26,996 nucleotides of DNA from JABMRP01 sp964444795 (GTDB taxonomy: Bacteria; Planctomycetota; Planctomycetia; Pirellulales; Thermoguttaceae), in NCBI GenBank assembly GCA_964444795.1, contig CAYUIQ010000113.1, positions 1-26,996 on the forward strand. The letters are read 5' to 3'. Of the stretch, positions 7,312 to 15,530 are shown piece after piece (position 1 is the first letter of the stretch; every line of letters starts with the position of its first letter). The notes under the pieces are model-generated. The model was not told the DNA's origin. It ran no database searches and worked only from the letters and a program-made list of their open reading frames with translations. The position numbers were made by a program, and so were the translations under genes.

Positions 7312-8109
7312 ATGCACCATCACGATCAAAACATGCCGAAACAGCAGATCCAGCATCTGGCCGAAGAGTTGCTCCAGGGGGGGCTGTCGATCGACGATTT
7401 CGTCGCCCGGCTCGCGCCCGGTGTGGCCGACGTCGGCGAGGCGCGCGTCGATCTCGACCGCCAGCGGCGATGCGGCTTTCCGGAAGTCGTCTACGCCCAA
7501 GGCAAGACCGTGCCGGCGATCCAGAAGATTTTCGATGCTTTGTTGGCGGACGGCGCCGAGGTGCTGGCCACCCGGGTTTCTGTCGAGCAAGGCGAAGCGC
7601 TGGGCAATCAGTTCCCCACCGGCCGGTACAACGAGGTGGGACGCACGTTCCGCATCGACGCCGAGACCTCGGCCGATCCGCTGGTCCGTGGAAAGGTGTC
7701 GATTATTACGGCGGGCACGACCGATCTGCCCGTGGCCGAAGAAGCCCGGGAAACGGCCCTCTGGACGGGCGCCGAGGTGAATCTGATCCCCGACGTCGGC
7801 GTGGCCGGCCCGCATCGTCTGACGGCCTGCCTGCCCGAGTTGCGGGGAGCCGATGCCGTGGTGGTGGCGGCGGGCATGGAGGGAGCGCTTCCCAGTGTGG
7901 TCGGCGGGCATGTTGCCTGTCCGGTAATCGCGGTGCCGACCAGCGTCGGTTACGGAGCCAGTTTCTCCGGCGTGGCCGCGCTGCTGGGAATGCTCAACAG
8001 TTGCGCCGCCAACGTGACGGTGGTCAATATCGACGCCGGTTTCAAGGGCGGTTACGTCGCCGGGTTGATCGCCCGAAATGCGGCGCTCGGCCGGAGTACG
8101 GGAAAATGA
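7312..8109 (+). CDS. larB: LarB, pyridinium-3,5-biscarboxylic acid mononucleotide synthase
   Basis: LarB carboxylates and hydrolyses nicotinic acid adenine dinucleotide to make the first intermediate of the nickel-pincer nucleotide cofactor used by lactate racemase and related enzymes. The product (265 residues from ATG 7312) has the family N-terminal region ending GFPEVVYAQGKT, then a PurE-like carboxylase core: SIITAGTTDLPVAEEA, AGMEGALPSVVGG and the C-terminal NIDAGFKGGYVAG. Start choice is uncertain among ATGs at 7294, 7312 and 7333; 7312 has GATGGA just upstream and gives a normal length. It overlaps nnrD by four bases (ATGA), so the two are coupled. The partner genes larC and larE and a racemase are absent from the window, so the cofactor route must be completed elsewhere if it operates. 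Confidence 0.93.
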   Translation: MHHHDQNMPKQQIQHLAEELLQGGLSIDDFVARLAPGVADVGEARVDLDRQRRCGFPEVVYAQGKTVPAIQKIFDALLADGAEVLATRVSVEQGEALGNQFPTGRYNEVGRTFRIDAETSADPLVRGKVSIITAGTTDLPVAEEARETALWTGAEVNLIPDVGVAGPHRLTACLPELRGADAVVVAAGMEGALPSVVGGHVACPVIAVPTSVGYGASFSGVAALLGMLNSCAANVTVVNIDAGFKGGYVAGLIARNAALGRSTGK

Positions 8110-8945
8110 CCGCCTTGCCCCAGTTGCCGCAACGATCGCCCGACAGCCATAAGGGTGATTTTGGGCTGGCGTTGATCGTGGGTGGATCGCGAGACATGGC
8201 CGGCGCGGTGGCACTGGCCGGCATGGCGGCGCTTCGCGGTGGGGCCGGACTCGTGCGATTGGCCACTTCCCAAGCCTGCCAGGATACGGTCGCCCGGTTC
8301 GAGCCCTCGTACATGACCGTCGGTCTGGCTTCCGATTCCGATGGCTGGATCTGTCTGGCTGCCCGGAAGCAGATCGCCGAATCGGCCGTGTCGGCGACCG
8401 CCGTGGCTTGTGGCCCGGGGCTGGGACGCTCTGAAGATCTCGACCGGCTGATCGCCTGGCTCTACACGGATCTACCCCAACCGCTGGTCGTCGATGCCGA
8501 CGCCCTGAACGCCCTGGCCGATCAACCGGACATCCTCTCCAAACCAGGCGGCCCGCGGATTCTCACCCCACACCCGGGCGAATTCGCTCGGGTGGTGGGT
8601 CGGCAACTCGAGGACGCGCCCCGTCGCGAAGCGGCCGTCGAGTTGGCGGCCCGATGTGGTGTAACCGTCGTGCTCAAAGGTCATCGCACCCTGATCACCG
8701 ACGGCCAGCAACAACGGACCAACACGACCGGCAACCCCGGCATGGCCACCGGCGGCTCCGGCGACGTGCTCACCGGGCTGATCACCGCGCTGCTCTGCCA
8801 GGGCATGTCCCCGCTGGACGCCGCACACTTGGCCGTCCATCTCCACGGCCTCGCCGGCGATCTGGCCGCCGAGGAGTTGGGGCAGACATCGCTCATCGCT
8901 AGCGATCTGGTTGGATTTCTGCCTCGGGCGTTTCGTGGATTGTGA
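8106..8945 (+). CDS. nnrD: ADP-dependent (S)-NAD(P)H-hydrate dehydratase
   Basis: This 279-residue ribokinase-like enzyme dehydrates the damaged S form of NAD(P)H hydrate back to NAD(P)H using ADP. It corresponds to the C-terminal domain of YjeF. Visible motifs are ACGPGLG (101-107), VVDADALNAL (128-137), LTPHPGEF (153-160), VVLKG (188-192) and the nucleotide-binding, catalytic GNPGMATGGSGDVLTG (209-224) with Asp220. The epimerase domain (NnrE) is not fused, and the protein starts directly with the dehydratase domain. The ATG overlaps the larB stop as ATGA, implying translational coupling. Both partners deal with nicotinamide-type nucleotides, which may or may not be meaningful. The stop is TGA at 8945. 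Confidence 0.95.
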   Translation: MTALPQLPQRSPDSHKGDFGLALIVGGSRDMAGAVALAGMAALRGGAGLVRLATSQACQDTVARFEPSYMTVGLASDSDGWICLAARKQIAESAVSATAVACGPGLGRSEDLDRLIAWLYTDLPQPLVVDADALNALADQPDILSKPGGPRILTPHPGEFARVVGRQLEDAPRREAAVELAARCGVTVVLKGHRTLITDGQQQRTNTTGNPGMATGGSGDVLTGLITALLCQGMSPLDAAHLAVHLHGLAGDLAAEELGQTSLIASDLVGFLPRAFRGL

Positions 8946-9105
8946 CGCGAAATAGATGGCTGTCCCGCGTTTCCCGGCTGTCCTTTCTTGTTTCGCGCTT
9001 GCCCCGCCGCCTTCTTTCGTTGAACACTTTGCTGTACAACGGCTTGCGGCGATCGGGTTGGTCCAGAGTCTTGTCGCCGGAGTAGCCCTCACAATAAGTA
9101 GGGAA

Positions 9106-9132
9106 TACAATAACTGTTCGTAGAGGAACAGT
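9106..9132 (+). promoter_or_regulatory. Candidate -10 box and adjoining palindrome upstream of the von Willebrand gene
   Basis: The 304-base gap 8946-9249 holds no gene that I can see. It contains TACAAT at 9106-9111, a good match to a sigma-70 -10 box with only a weak -35 (TAGCCC at 9083). Directly after it is a 7-bp palindrome, ACTGTTC-GTAGAG-GAACAGT (9113-9132), which could be an operator or an mRNA hairpin. This would give an untranslated leader of about 130 bases. The call rests on pattern only. Confidence 0.3.
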
Positions 9133-9249
9133 GACGAGGACGGTTGGCCGTTGCCCGCCGGGCGTAGCTCGAACCCGACTAAGCCACCCCCCCGTGCGGT
9201 GTATTGTTGGCCGCGCGGAGAGTCTGCTGGCAAGAGGAGAAGTCGTCCG

Positions 9250-11715
9250 ATGCGCGATCCAGAAAGTCGAAGCAGCGAGAACGAAACCTCGTCGGGCGGC
9301 CCGGTGATGCCCGGAGCCACGTCCCCGCCGCAGCAAACTGGCGGCACAGAGCGGTCGATCTTGGGCGTTATTGGTCGGTATTTGGCCCCGCCGGCGCCGA
9401 CTCCCGGCTCGGAGCGAGCATCGCGGCCTGCCGGCGATGGAGCGTTTTCCGCCGGGCCTGTTCCTCCGGTCGCTCCCCGCGGCGCTCGTTCGGCGCCGGT
9501 GGCCGACATCGAGGTGTCCGAGGACGACGACGAAGATTCCGCCGGACTGATGCAAGGGTCCATTGCCCCGCTGACGTCGCTTGTCGTCCATCTGACCGTG
9601 CTGTTGAGCTTGGCCCTCTGGCAACTTGCGCCCGTGCAGGCCGATCGCTCTGATTTGATCATCGAGACGCCGCCCGTCGAGGAGTTGGTCTGGGAGGAGC
9701 CACCGGAGTTAACCGTCCGGTTGGACGACGAGCAAATGCCCGCGCTCGATCCGACGCCCACAACGACCGCTCCGCTGTTGGACGACAACGAGTCGGCGGC
9801 TCTGGACCTGGAGTCCCTGGCCGGGAAGATCGACGACCAACTGCAGGCGCCGGCGCCGGAGATTATGCCCGACGGATGGCTGGAGGACCGCGAGGCCCTG
9901 ACGACGCTGATTGCCAATGCCTCCGGCTTGCCGCCCGGCCGGGCTCATGCCGTGGTCGACGACTACAACCATGCCCTGGACCGCATCACCCGGGAGTTGT
10001 TGCGGCTGCTGGGGCAAGGGGACGTGTTGGTCATCTGGTGTTTCGATCAATCGGAGAGCATGAAGGACGATCAGCAGGAGATTCGCGCTCGCATCGACCG
10101 AGTCTACGCGGAACTGGCCAACTCCGCGGCCCTGGATGGCGACGCCCTGACCACCGCGGTGACCAGTTTCGGCCGGGATTTCATCGTCCATACCGACGCC
10201 CCCGTTACCGACGCGGCAGCCGTTGCCGAGGCGATCGATCTGGTGCCCGTTGACCCGTCCGGCGAAGAGCTGATGTGCGGCGCGGTGACCAACTCGATCG
10301 GGTGTTTTCGCGATTACGCCAAACGGCAGCAGCGCCGGACGGCCCTGATCCTGGTGACCGACGAGTCGGGTAACTTTGCCGAGAGCGAGACGTTTCTGGA
10401 GCCGACGATCCGCCTGGCTAATTCGAGCCGGTGTCACGTCTACGTGTTGGGCCGCGAGGCGGTCTTTGGGAGTCCCTACGCGCGGGTTTGTTGGGTCCAC
10501 CCAGAGACGGGCCGCGAGCACCTGTTGCCGGTCGACCGTGGCCCGGAGACGGGCTTCGCCCAACAACTGCAAACCGACGGCTTTGCGGCGCGGACCGACG
10601 CCCACACGAGCGGTTTCGGGCCCTACGCACAATCGCGGCTGGCCTGGAAGACCGGTGGGATCTTCTTCATGCTGCCGGGCGTCGAGATGCACGTGGTGGG
10701 CGACCAAACGCGGCGTTACCCCAGCGCGACAATCAGCAACTACCGGCCCGACCTGCGGTCGCGAGGCGAGATCGCCGCGGAAACGAACCGCCGCCCGCTG
10801 AGGAAGTTGATTACCGACACCGTTTATCGCTTCAATCCCCAACAGGCCGACGCGGCAAAGATCATGGGCATGCGCGAGACGTTCTCCGTGGATCCCGACG
10901 GGTTCGCCGAACAGATGCGGCAGTCGCAGGAGGCCGCCGGGGTCTATCTGGCCAATCTGCGGCAGGCGATCGAGAAACTCCAGACGCAACGACCGCAGCG
11001 CGAAAAGGAGACGTCCGCTCGGTGGCAGGCCAATTACGATTTGATCCGCGCACAGACGGTGGCCTACGCGGCCCGGGTGTACTTGTATCAGAAGGCGCTG
11101 CAGGCGGCGGCGGAGAAATTTCCCGACACCGCCCGAACGCTACCCGGCGATAAGCAGTTGGTTCGGTGGCGCCTGAAAGAGACGCAGAGCCCGGTGACGG
11201 ATGAGACGGCTGCCGACATGCTACGGCAATCGCAGGACCTGTACCTCGCCGTGCTGCAGAACCATCCCAACACGCCTTGGGCGGCCCGGGCCGAGTGGGA
11301 GTTGCAGAGACTCTTTAACGTGACGGATGAAGCGATTGTCGAAGCTCTTTTGGCCGTCGAGACCGCTGCCGCTTCCTCGGAGGATGCCCAGCCGGCAGCG
11401 GGATCGGATTTGGTGCAATCGCGAGTGGCTTCGCTCGAAGCGGGCGAGGGAGTCGGCGCCGGTGGTGGGGTGGATGTAGGAGTTGGCGTCGGTGGCGGCG
11501 GCGGGGGAGGTGGTGGTGGCGTAGGCGTGGGTGTCGGCCAGGGCGTGGGCGCCGGAGCGGGCGGCCACTGGCAGCTCGACGCGTTCCCCTCGGTCGAGCT
11601 CGTGCCCGAGTACCGTGCGCCGCGGCCTCCCCGGCAGGACGGCGGCGGCGCGCGTCCCCGGCCACCCTCGCGACCGGCCAAGCCGGTTCAACGAACGCCG
11701 ATTCCCAAACTTTGA
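9250..11715 (+). CDS. Membrane-anchored von Willebrand factor A domain protein with glycine-rich tail
   Basis: The 821-residue protein starts at ATG 9250, behind an AAGAGGAGAAG ribosome-binding site. Residues 1-100 are a low-complexity cytoplasmic segment. One hydrophobic helix lies at about 108-127 (LTSLVVHLTVLLSLALW). The rest should be periplasmic. The von Willebrand A domain begins near residue 258 with the metal-dependent adhesion motif DQSES (D266, S268, S270), continues with TTAVTSFGRD, and has LILVTDESGN as the conserved second Asp strand. A mostly helical region follows (roughly 580-740). The last 80 residues include a run of Gly and Val (GVGAGGGVDVGVGVGGGGG and on) and end in a Pro/Arg-rich tail. 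The ligand is unknown. The gene stands alone between nnrD and a strong hairpin. Confidence 0.85.
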   Translation: MRDPESRSSENETSSGGPVMPGATSPPQQTGGTERSILGVIGRYLAPPAPTPGSERASRPAGDGAFSAGPVPPVAPRGARSAPVADIEVSEDDDEDSAGLMQGSIAPLTSLVVHLTVLLSLALWQLAPVQADRSDLIIETPPVEELVWEEPPELTVRLDDEQMPALDPTPTTTAPLLDDNESAALDLESLAGKIDDQLQAPAPEIMPDGWLEDREALTTLIANASGLPPGRAHAVVDDYNHALDRITRELLRLLGQGDVLVIWCFDQSESMKDDQQEIRARIDRVYAELANSAALDGDALTTAVTSFGRDFIVHTDAPVTDAAAVAEAIDLVPVDPSGEELMCGAVTNSIGCFRDYAKRQQRRTALILVTDESGNFAESETFLEPTIRLANSSRCHVYVLGREAVFGSPYARVCWVHPETGREHLLPVDRGPETGFAQQLQTDGFAARTDAHTSGFGPYAQSRLAWKTGGIFFMLPGVEMHVVGDQTRRYPSATISNYRPDLRSRGEIAAETNRRPLRKLITDTVYRFNPQQADAAKIMGMRETFSVDPDGFAEQMRQSQEAAGVYLANLRQAIEKLQTQRPQREKETSARWQANYDLIRAQTVAYAARVYLYQKALQAAAEKFPDTARTLPGDKQLVRWRLKETQSPVTDETAADMLRQSQDLYLAVLQNHPNTPWAARAEWELQRLFNVTDEAIVEALLAVETAAASSEDAQPAAGSDLVQSRVASLEAGEGVGAGGGVDVGVGVGGGGGGGGGGVGVGVGQGVGAGAGGHWQLDAFPSVELVPEYRAPRPPRQDGGGARPRPPSRPAKPVQRTPIPKL

Positions 11716-11771
11716 CGCCGCCTTGAATCGCCATTGAGGCCGATCACCGGCAGTCCATTCCTGCGAAGCGC

Positions 11772-11804
11772 TCTTCCCCACCGGGACAAGCCCGGTGGGG
11801 AAGA
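11772..11804. terminator. Bidirectional hairpin between convergent genes
   Basis: A perfect 14-bp stem (TCTTCCCCACCGGG at 11772-11785 with its complement at 11791-11804) and the 5-base loop ACAAG lie between the von Willebrand gene (stop 11715) and hisB (stop 11845), which converge. It is very stable and symmetric. There is no long T-run on either side, so it may also be a REP-type element acting as an mRNA end. Confidence 0.6.
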
Positions 11805-11844
11805 AGCCGGCTGGCCACTTTGTTTGGTTCTCGTCCCGGCAAAC

Positions 11845-12432
11845 TCAGAGCGTGCCCTTGGTGCTGGGCACGCCGGTGATGCGGTCGTCGGGGCTTGCCG
11901 CGGCGCGGAGCGCTCGGGCGGTGGCTTTGAAGATTGCTTCGGCGATGTGGTGGCTGTTGCGGCCGTGGTGGAGCGAGACGTGCAGATTGCACAGGGCGTT
12001 GGCCGCGAAGGCCTGCCAGAAGTCGGCCACCAGCTCGCTGTCGAACCGGCCGATCTTGGCCGTGGGAAACTCGACGCCGAAGACGAAGAACGCCCGGCCG
12101 CCCAAGTCGAGCGCCGTGGTGACCAGCGTCTCTTCCATGGGCAGGGTGAAATGGCCGTAGCGGCGAATGCCCGACTTCTCGCCCAGGGCATCCTTCACGG
12201 CCATGCCCAGGCAGATGCCCACGTCTTCGACCGTGTGATGGTCGTCGACCTCAACGTCGCCGCTGGCGTCGACCGTCAGGTCCATGGCGCCGTGCTTCGC
12301 CAGCAGCACGAGCATGTGGTCGAGAAACCCGACGCCGGTGGCCACCCGGGCATCGCCGGAGCCGTCGAGGTTCAGTTCCAGCGTGATTTGGGTTTCGGCC
12401 GTTTTGCGTTCGATGGAAGCCGTGCGAGCCAT
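11845..12432 (-). CDS. hisB: Imidazoleglycerol-phosphate dehydratase
   Basis: The 195-residue enzyme dehydrates imidazole glycerol phosphate to imidazole acetol phosphate in histidine biosynthesis. The two metal-binding signatures of the family are clear: DDHHTVED (63-70) and SLHHGRNSHH (153-162). The N-terminus ARTASIERKTAETQITLELN is typical, with FLDHM at 37-41. It is a monofunctional dehydratase with no phosphatase domain, unlike enterobacterial HisB. ATG 12432 is used because an in-frame upstream extension would run through a repeat element. hisC, which makes the next conversion, lies 168 bases upstream on the same strand, with the repeat between them. Confidence 0.97.
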   Translation of the reverse strand: MARTASIERKTAETQITLELNLDGSGDARVATGVGFLDHMLVLLAKHGAMDLTVDASGDVEVDDHHTVEDVGICLGMAVKDALGEKSGIRRYGHFTLPMEETLVTTALDLGGRAFFVFGVEFPTAKIGRFDSELVADFWQAFAANALCNLHVSLHHGRNSHHIAEAIFKATARALRAAASPDDRITGVPSTKGTL

Positions 12433-12482
12433 GAGGGAAGGTCCGGGGAGAAGGGTGTCGGGTGCGTGTTGAGTGGTTCCGC

Positions 12483-12570
12483 CGTGAAAAAAGGGGACAG
12501 GCACCTCGCGGCAGCCGTTCTCCCGAGGGTTCAATCAGTTTTGGGCTCGGAGCCAGTCCCCGTTTTTCAC
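12483..12570. repeat. REP-like inverted repeat (GGGGACAGG family), copy 1
   Basis: The left arm begins GTGAAAAAAGGGGACAGGCA at 12483. The right arm ends CAGTCCCCGTTTTTCAC at 12570. The arms match at about 19 of 22 positions. It fills most of the hisC-hisB gap. The same core is at 15669-15752. Elements of this type are often mobilised by single-strand REP transposases (family knowledge); none is encoded here. Confidence 0.75.
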
Positions 12571-12600
12571 TCGTGGGCTTGGATTACTGACAACTGATAA

Positions 12601-13647
12601 CTATACCATAGCCCGGAGGTGGTCCAGGCACTCGTCGATCTGTTCGTCGGTGCCGACGGAGATACGCAGGCCGTCGGCCCAGCCGGGATAGTTCATGTAT
12701 CGGACTAAAATACCCCGTTGTTTGAGTTGCTCATAAAGGGGCTTGACGGGCAGTTCGGGATGGGGGTTCCAGGTAAAGTTGGCCTGCGATTCAATCGTTG
12801 CAAACCCTAATTCCCGCATCGCCGCGGTCAGCCGGTCGCGGGTGCGGAGAATCTTGGCCCGATTCTCCGCCAGCCATGCCTGATCGCCGATCGCGGCGGC
12901 CGCGGCGGCAATCGACAGCGCGTCGCAGTTGTACGAGTCCTTCACCTTGACCAATTGACGGATGAGCCGCGGCTGGGCCACGACATAACCGAAGCGCAAC
13001 CCCGCCAGAGCGTACGATTTGCTCAACGTCCGACAGACGAGAATCTTCTCCTCCTCGGCCACCAGACCCATGCAGTGGGCCTCGGCGAAGTCGGCATAGG
13101 CCTCGTCGACCAACAGCGGACACGGCAACAGCCCGGCCAGTTGGAGAATGTCGCGGGGCGGGATGACCGTGCCGGTCGGGCTGTTCGGGTTGGGTAGAAA
13201 GACAATCCGCGGATCGCCGTCGCCCGAGGCAAACTCCTCTCCCAGCGACCAATCCTCGCGGAAATAAACCTCCTCGCTTTTGGCCCCTTGAATTTGGGCC
13301 AGCGTCTTGTAGAGCACGTAACTGGGGTACGGCAGCCGCACCATCTGGCCCGGGCCGACAAACGCGCGGGTGACGATCGTCAGGATATCGTCGCTGCCGT
13401 TGCCGCAGAGGATCCAGTCGGGCTCGACACCCAGCACCTCGGCCGCCCGATGACGAAAGGCAGTGGCCGTGGCGTCCGGATACTTGCTCAACCCCCGTCG
13501 CACGGCCGCGTCGATGGCCTCGGCCACCGCCGCTGACGCCGGATAGGGATTTTCGTTGGTGTTCAGTTTGACGATCCGACCTTCCCCAGGCTGTTCGCCC
13601 GGAGTGTAGCCGGCCATCGCTTCGATTTCCGCTCGAAAGTAGGACAT
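12601..13647 (-). CDS. hisC: Histidinol-phosphate aminotransferase
   Basis: The 348-residue pyridoxal-phosphate enzyme converts imidazole acetol phosphate and glutamate to histidinol phosphate. It is a fold-type I aminotransferase with NENPYP (31-36), CGNGSDDIL (81-89), NPNSPTGT (153-160), DEAYADF (181-187) and the PLP lysine K210 in TLSKSYALAGLRFGY. Length and motifs are normal and I see no damage. The ATG at 13647 begins MSYFRAEIEAM, a usual start for the family. No strong ribosome-binding site is visible; the sequence just upstream is instead an unusual C-rich stretch on the coding strand. hisD is upstream and hisB downstream on the same strand. The stop is TAG. Confidence 0.97.
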   Translation of the reverse strand: MSYFRAEIEAMAGYTPGEQPGEGRIVKLNTNENPYPASAAVAEAIDAAVRRGLSKYPDATATAFRHRAAEVLGVEPDWILCGNGSDDILTIVTRAFVGPGQMVRLPYPSYVLYKTLAQIQGAKSEEVYFREDWSLGEEFASGDGDPRIVFLPNPNSPTGTVIPPRDILQLAGLLPCPLLVDEAYADFAEAHCMGLVAEEEKILVCRTLSKSYALAGLRFGYVVAQPRLIRQLVKVKDSYNCDALSIAAAAAAIGDQAWLAENRAKILRTRDRLTAAMRELGFATIESQANFTWNPHPELPVKPLYEQLKQRGILVRYMNYPGWADGLRISVGTDEQIDECLDHLRAMV

Positions 13648-13652
13648 CGGTA

Positions 13653-13770
13653 GGGACTAGGGGGTAGGGGCTGGGGGCTAGGGAAAAAGCGATTAGGGGT
13701 TAGCGATTAGCGATTAGGTTAGCCCCGTCGCAGGCGACGGGTGTTGAGGCGGTTAGGGGTTAGCGATTAG
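13653..13770. repeat. G-run cluster and short direct repeats in the hisD-hisC gap
   Basis: The 206-base gap holds no gene. From 13653 to 13683 the plus strand has five runs of three to five G separated by two to four bases, a strong G-quadruplex pattern next to the hisC start. An exact 18-base repeat, TTAGGGGTTAGCGATTAG, occurs at 13693-13710 and 13753-13770. Between them is the hairpin CCCGTCGC-AG-GCGACGGG (13724-13741). Confidence 0.7.
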
Positions 13771-13853
13771 GGGGCAGCGCGTTTTCGGACACCGACGGAC
13801 GGACGATTGCAGTCTTCTCCTTCACTTTGCGCCCCGGAGCAAACCCTGGCGAT

Positions 13854-15218
13854 TCATTCCTCCTCCAAACGAATCTCCACACTGGCACGGTGGGCGGTTA
13901 AACCTTCTTTCGTGGCCAGGGTGCGAACATCTTCGGCCAGATAGCTCATGCCTTGGCGGTCGAAGCAGAGAACGCTGTTGGCCCGGAGGAAATCGTTGGC
14001 CGACAGGCCGCTGGCAAATCGGGCCGTGCCGCCGGTGGGCAAGACATGCGAAGGGCCGGCTGCGTAGTCACCCAAGGCCACGGGCGTCCAATTTCCCAGG
14101 AAAACGGCGCCCGCATGGGGGATCTTCTCGGAGATCTTCTAGGCGTTGTCGGTGGCGATGTGCAGGTGCTCGGGAGCGATTTCGTTGGCCAATCGGCACG
14201 CTTCGTCGGCATCGCGGGCAAGGATCACGGCCCCGAAGTCTTCAAGGCTCTGACGCGCCAGATCCCCCCGCTCAACCTGGTCCAACTGCCGGGCCACCGC
14301 GGCCACCGTGGCTTCCAATACGGTTTCGTCCCAGCCGATCAACACACTGGCGCCGGGCGCGTGTTCGGCCTGGGCCAGCAGATCATAGGCCGTATAGTCC
14401 GGCCGGGTCGACTCGTCGACGATCACCACGACCTCGCTGGGGCCGGCAATCGAATCGATGTCCACTTCGCCGTAGACGTGTTTCTTGGCCAGCGCCACGA
14501 ACAAGTTACCCGGCCCGACGATCTTATCGACCCGCTCGATCCCCTGGACCCCGTAAGCCATCGCGGCCACCGCTTGCGCGCCGCCCACCCGATAGACCTC
14601 GGTGATGCCCAACTCGTGACAGGTGGCCAGCAGATCGGGGTTGTACGCGCCAAAGGGGGTCGGCGGGGCGACGACGGCTATCTGCTCGACCCCGGCCACT
14701 TGGGCCGGCACGGCGGTCATCAACACGGTCGACGGGTACGCCGCCGCACCGCCGGGGACGCAGATGCCCACGCGACGCAACGGCCGATAGCGCTGGCCCA
14801 GGTATCCACCGGGGCGCCCGACGCGTACGTCCTTGTGCAGGATGGCCTCTTGAAACGAGCGGATGTTCTCCCGAATACGCCGCACGGCCGCCAGCAGTTC
14901 GGCGTCGGCACCGGCATGAGCCTCGGCCAACTCCTCGGCCGGCACCCGGAGGGTCTCGGCGGTAAGGTCCGCCCGGTCGATTTGGGCCGAATAGTCCAAG
15001 ACGGCCGCAATCCCCCGCTGGGCCACGTCGCCGCATATCCGTTCGACCACCTGTACCGGCGACAGCGGTTCGCCAAAGACGTCGATCGTTCGCTGCCGGC
15101 CCGCCTGGCTGACCACGTCGCCCCGCGGGCTGAGTCGGCGGCGCAGTCGGTCCATGGCCGCGCGGATATCGTCGCGCCGGCTGTCGATACGGTCGATATT
15201 CAGACCGCGGGAAGGCAT
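13854..15218 (-). pseudogene. hisD: Histidinol dehydrogenase interrupted by one in-frame TAG
   Basis: HisD oxidises histidinol to histidine in two NAD-dependent steps. The frame runs from ATG 15218 (GGAGAG just upstream) to a final TGA at 13854, 454 codons, matching a full family member, except that codon 360 (14139-14141) is TAG. Before it lie VGGAQAVAAMAYG (211-223), DKIVGPGN (231-238), AGPSEVVVI (258-266), zinc ligands Q283 and H286 in AQAEHAPG, and the catalytic pair E350-H351 in APEHL. After it, in the same frame and undamaged, come IPHAGAVFLG, LGDYAAGPSHVLPTGGTARF with zinc ligand D384, and GLTAHRASVEIR with zinc ligand H443. Termination at codon 360 would lose two zinc ligands. One base change (for example GAG to TAG) explains it. 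Options are a sequencing or assembly error, a young pseudogene, or readthrough. accB, hisC and other neighbours use TAG as a normal stop. Confidence 0.9.
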
Positions 15219-15260
15219 GGGTATCTCTCCGGGGGGTAGTCGACACCTCGTAAAATCGAC

Positions 15261-15296
15261 CCACAGCCAAAGTCGGCTGACTTTGGCCGCTTTGTG
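15261..15296. repeat. Hairpin in the hisD leader region
   Basis: GCCAAAGTC-GGCT-GACTTTGGC (15266-15287) is a perfect 9-bp stem with a 4-base loop. It is extended by CCACA/TGTGG on the outside around a 5-base bulge. It lies 43 bases upstream of the hisD start, in the expected leader. It could be an mRNA structure or a REP-type element; there is no T-run. Confidence 0.5.
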
Positions 15297-15530
15297 GCCC
15301 AAAAGCACAAAATCGGACGCCGCGGGCGTGGAACTTCTTGACGGGAAGGTGTTTCCAACCTGATGCGGTCCTCGCGTGACCGGAGTCCCCAGCGGGAAAC
15401 ACGGACACGCAAACGGTCTATTGTGTTCGGTTGGGGGTGTTGGCGAAAGCCCCCGGAGAGACCGATTGGCGCTGGATGTGGTGGGTAATGTCCCTCGCAA
15501 GACGGGTAAATCGCAACCCGAGGCCGGAAT

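Noticed and set aside
9113..9132. A LexA-type operator before the von Willebrand gene
   Set aside because: The half-sites are inverted and spaced wrongly for the GAAC-N4-GTTC or CTG-N10-CAG boxes, and the gene is not an SOS type.
13693..13770. A CRISPR-like repeat in the hisD-hisC gap
   Set aside because: There are only two 18-base copies with irregular internal units, no uniform spacers and no cas genes.
14139..14141. Genome-wide reassignment of UAG as sense
   Set aside because: accB, hisC, the EF-hand gene, the STN-repeat gene and the aroF leader peptide all end in TAG at the expected place.
15219..15480. A His-rich leader peptide before hisD, matching the aroF attenuator
   Set aside because: On the minus strand I find no short frame with more than two adjacent His codons, and no terminator with a T-run.
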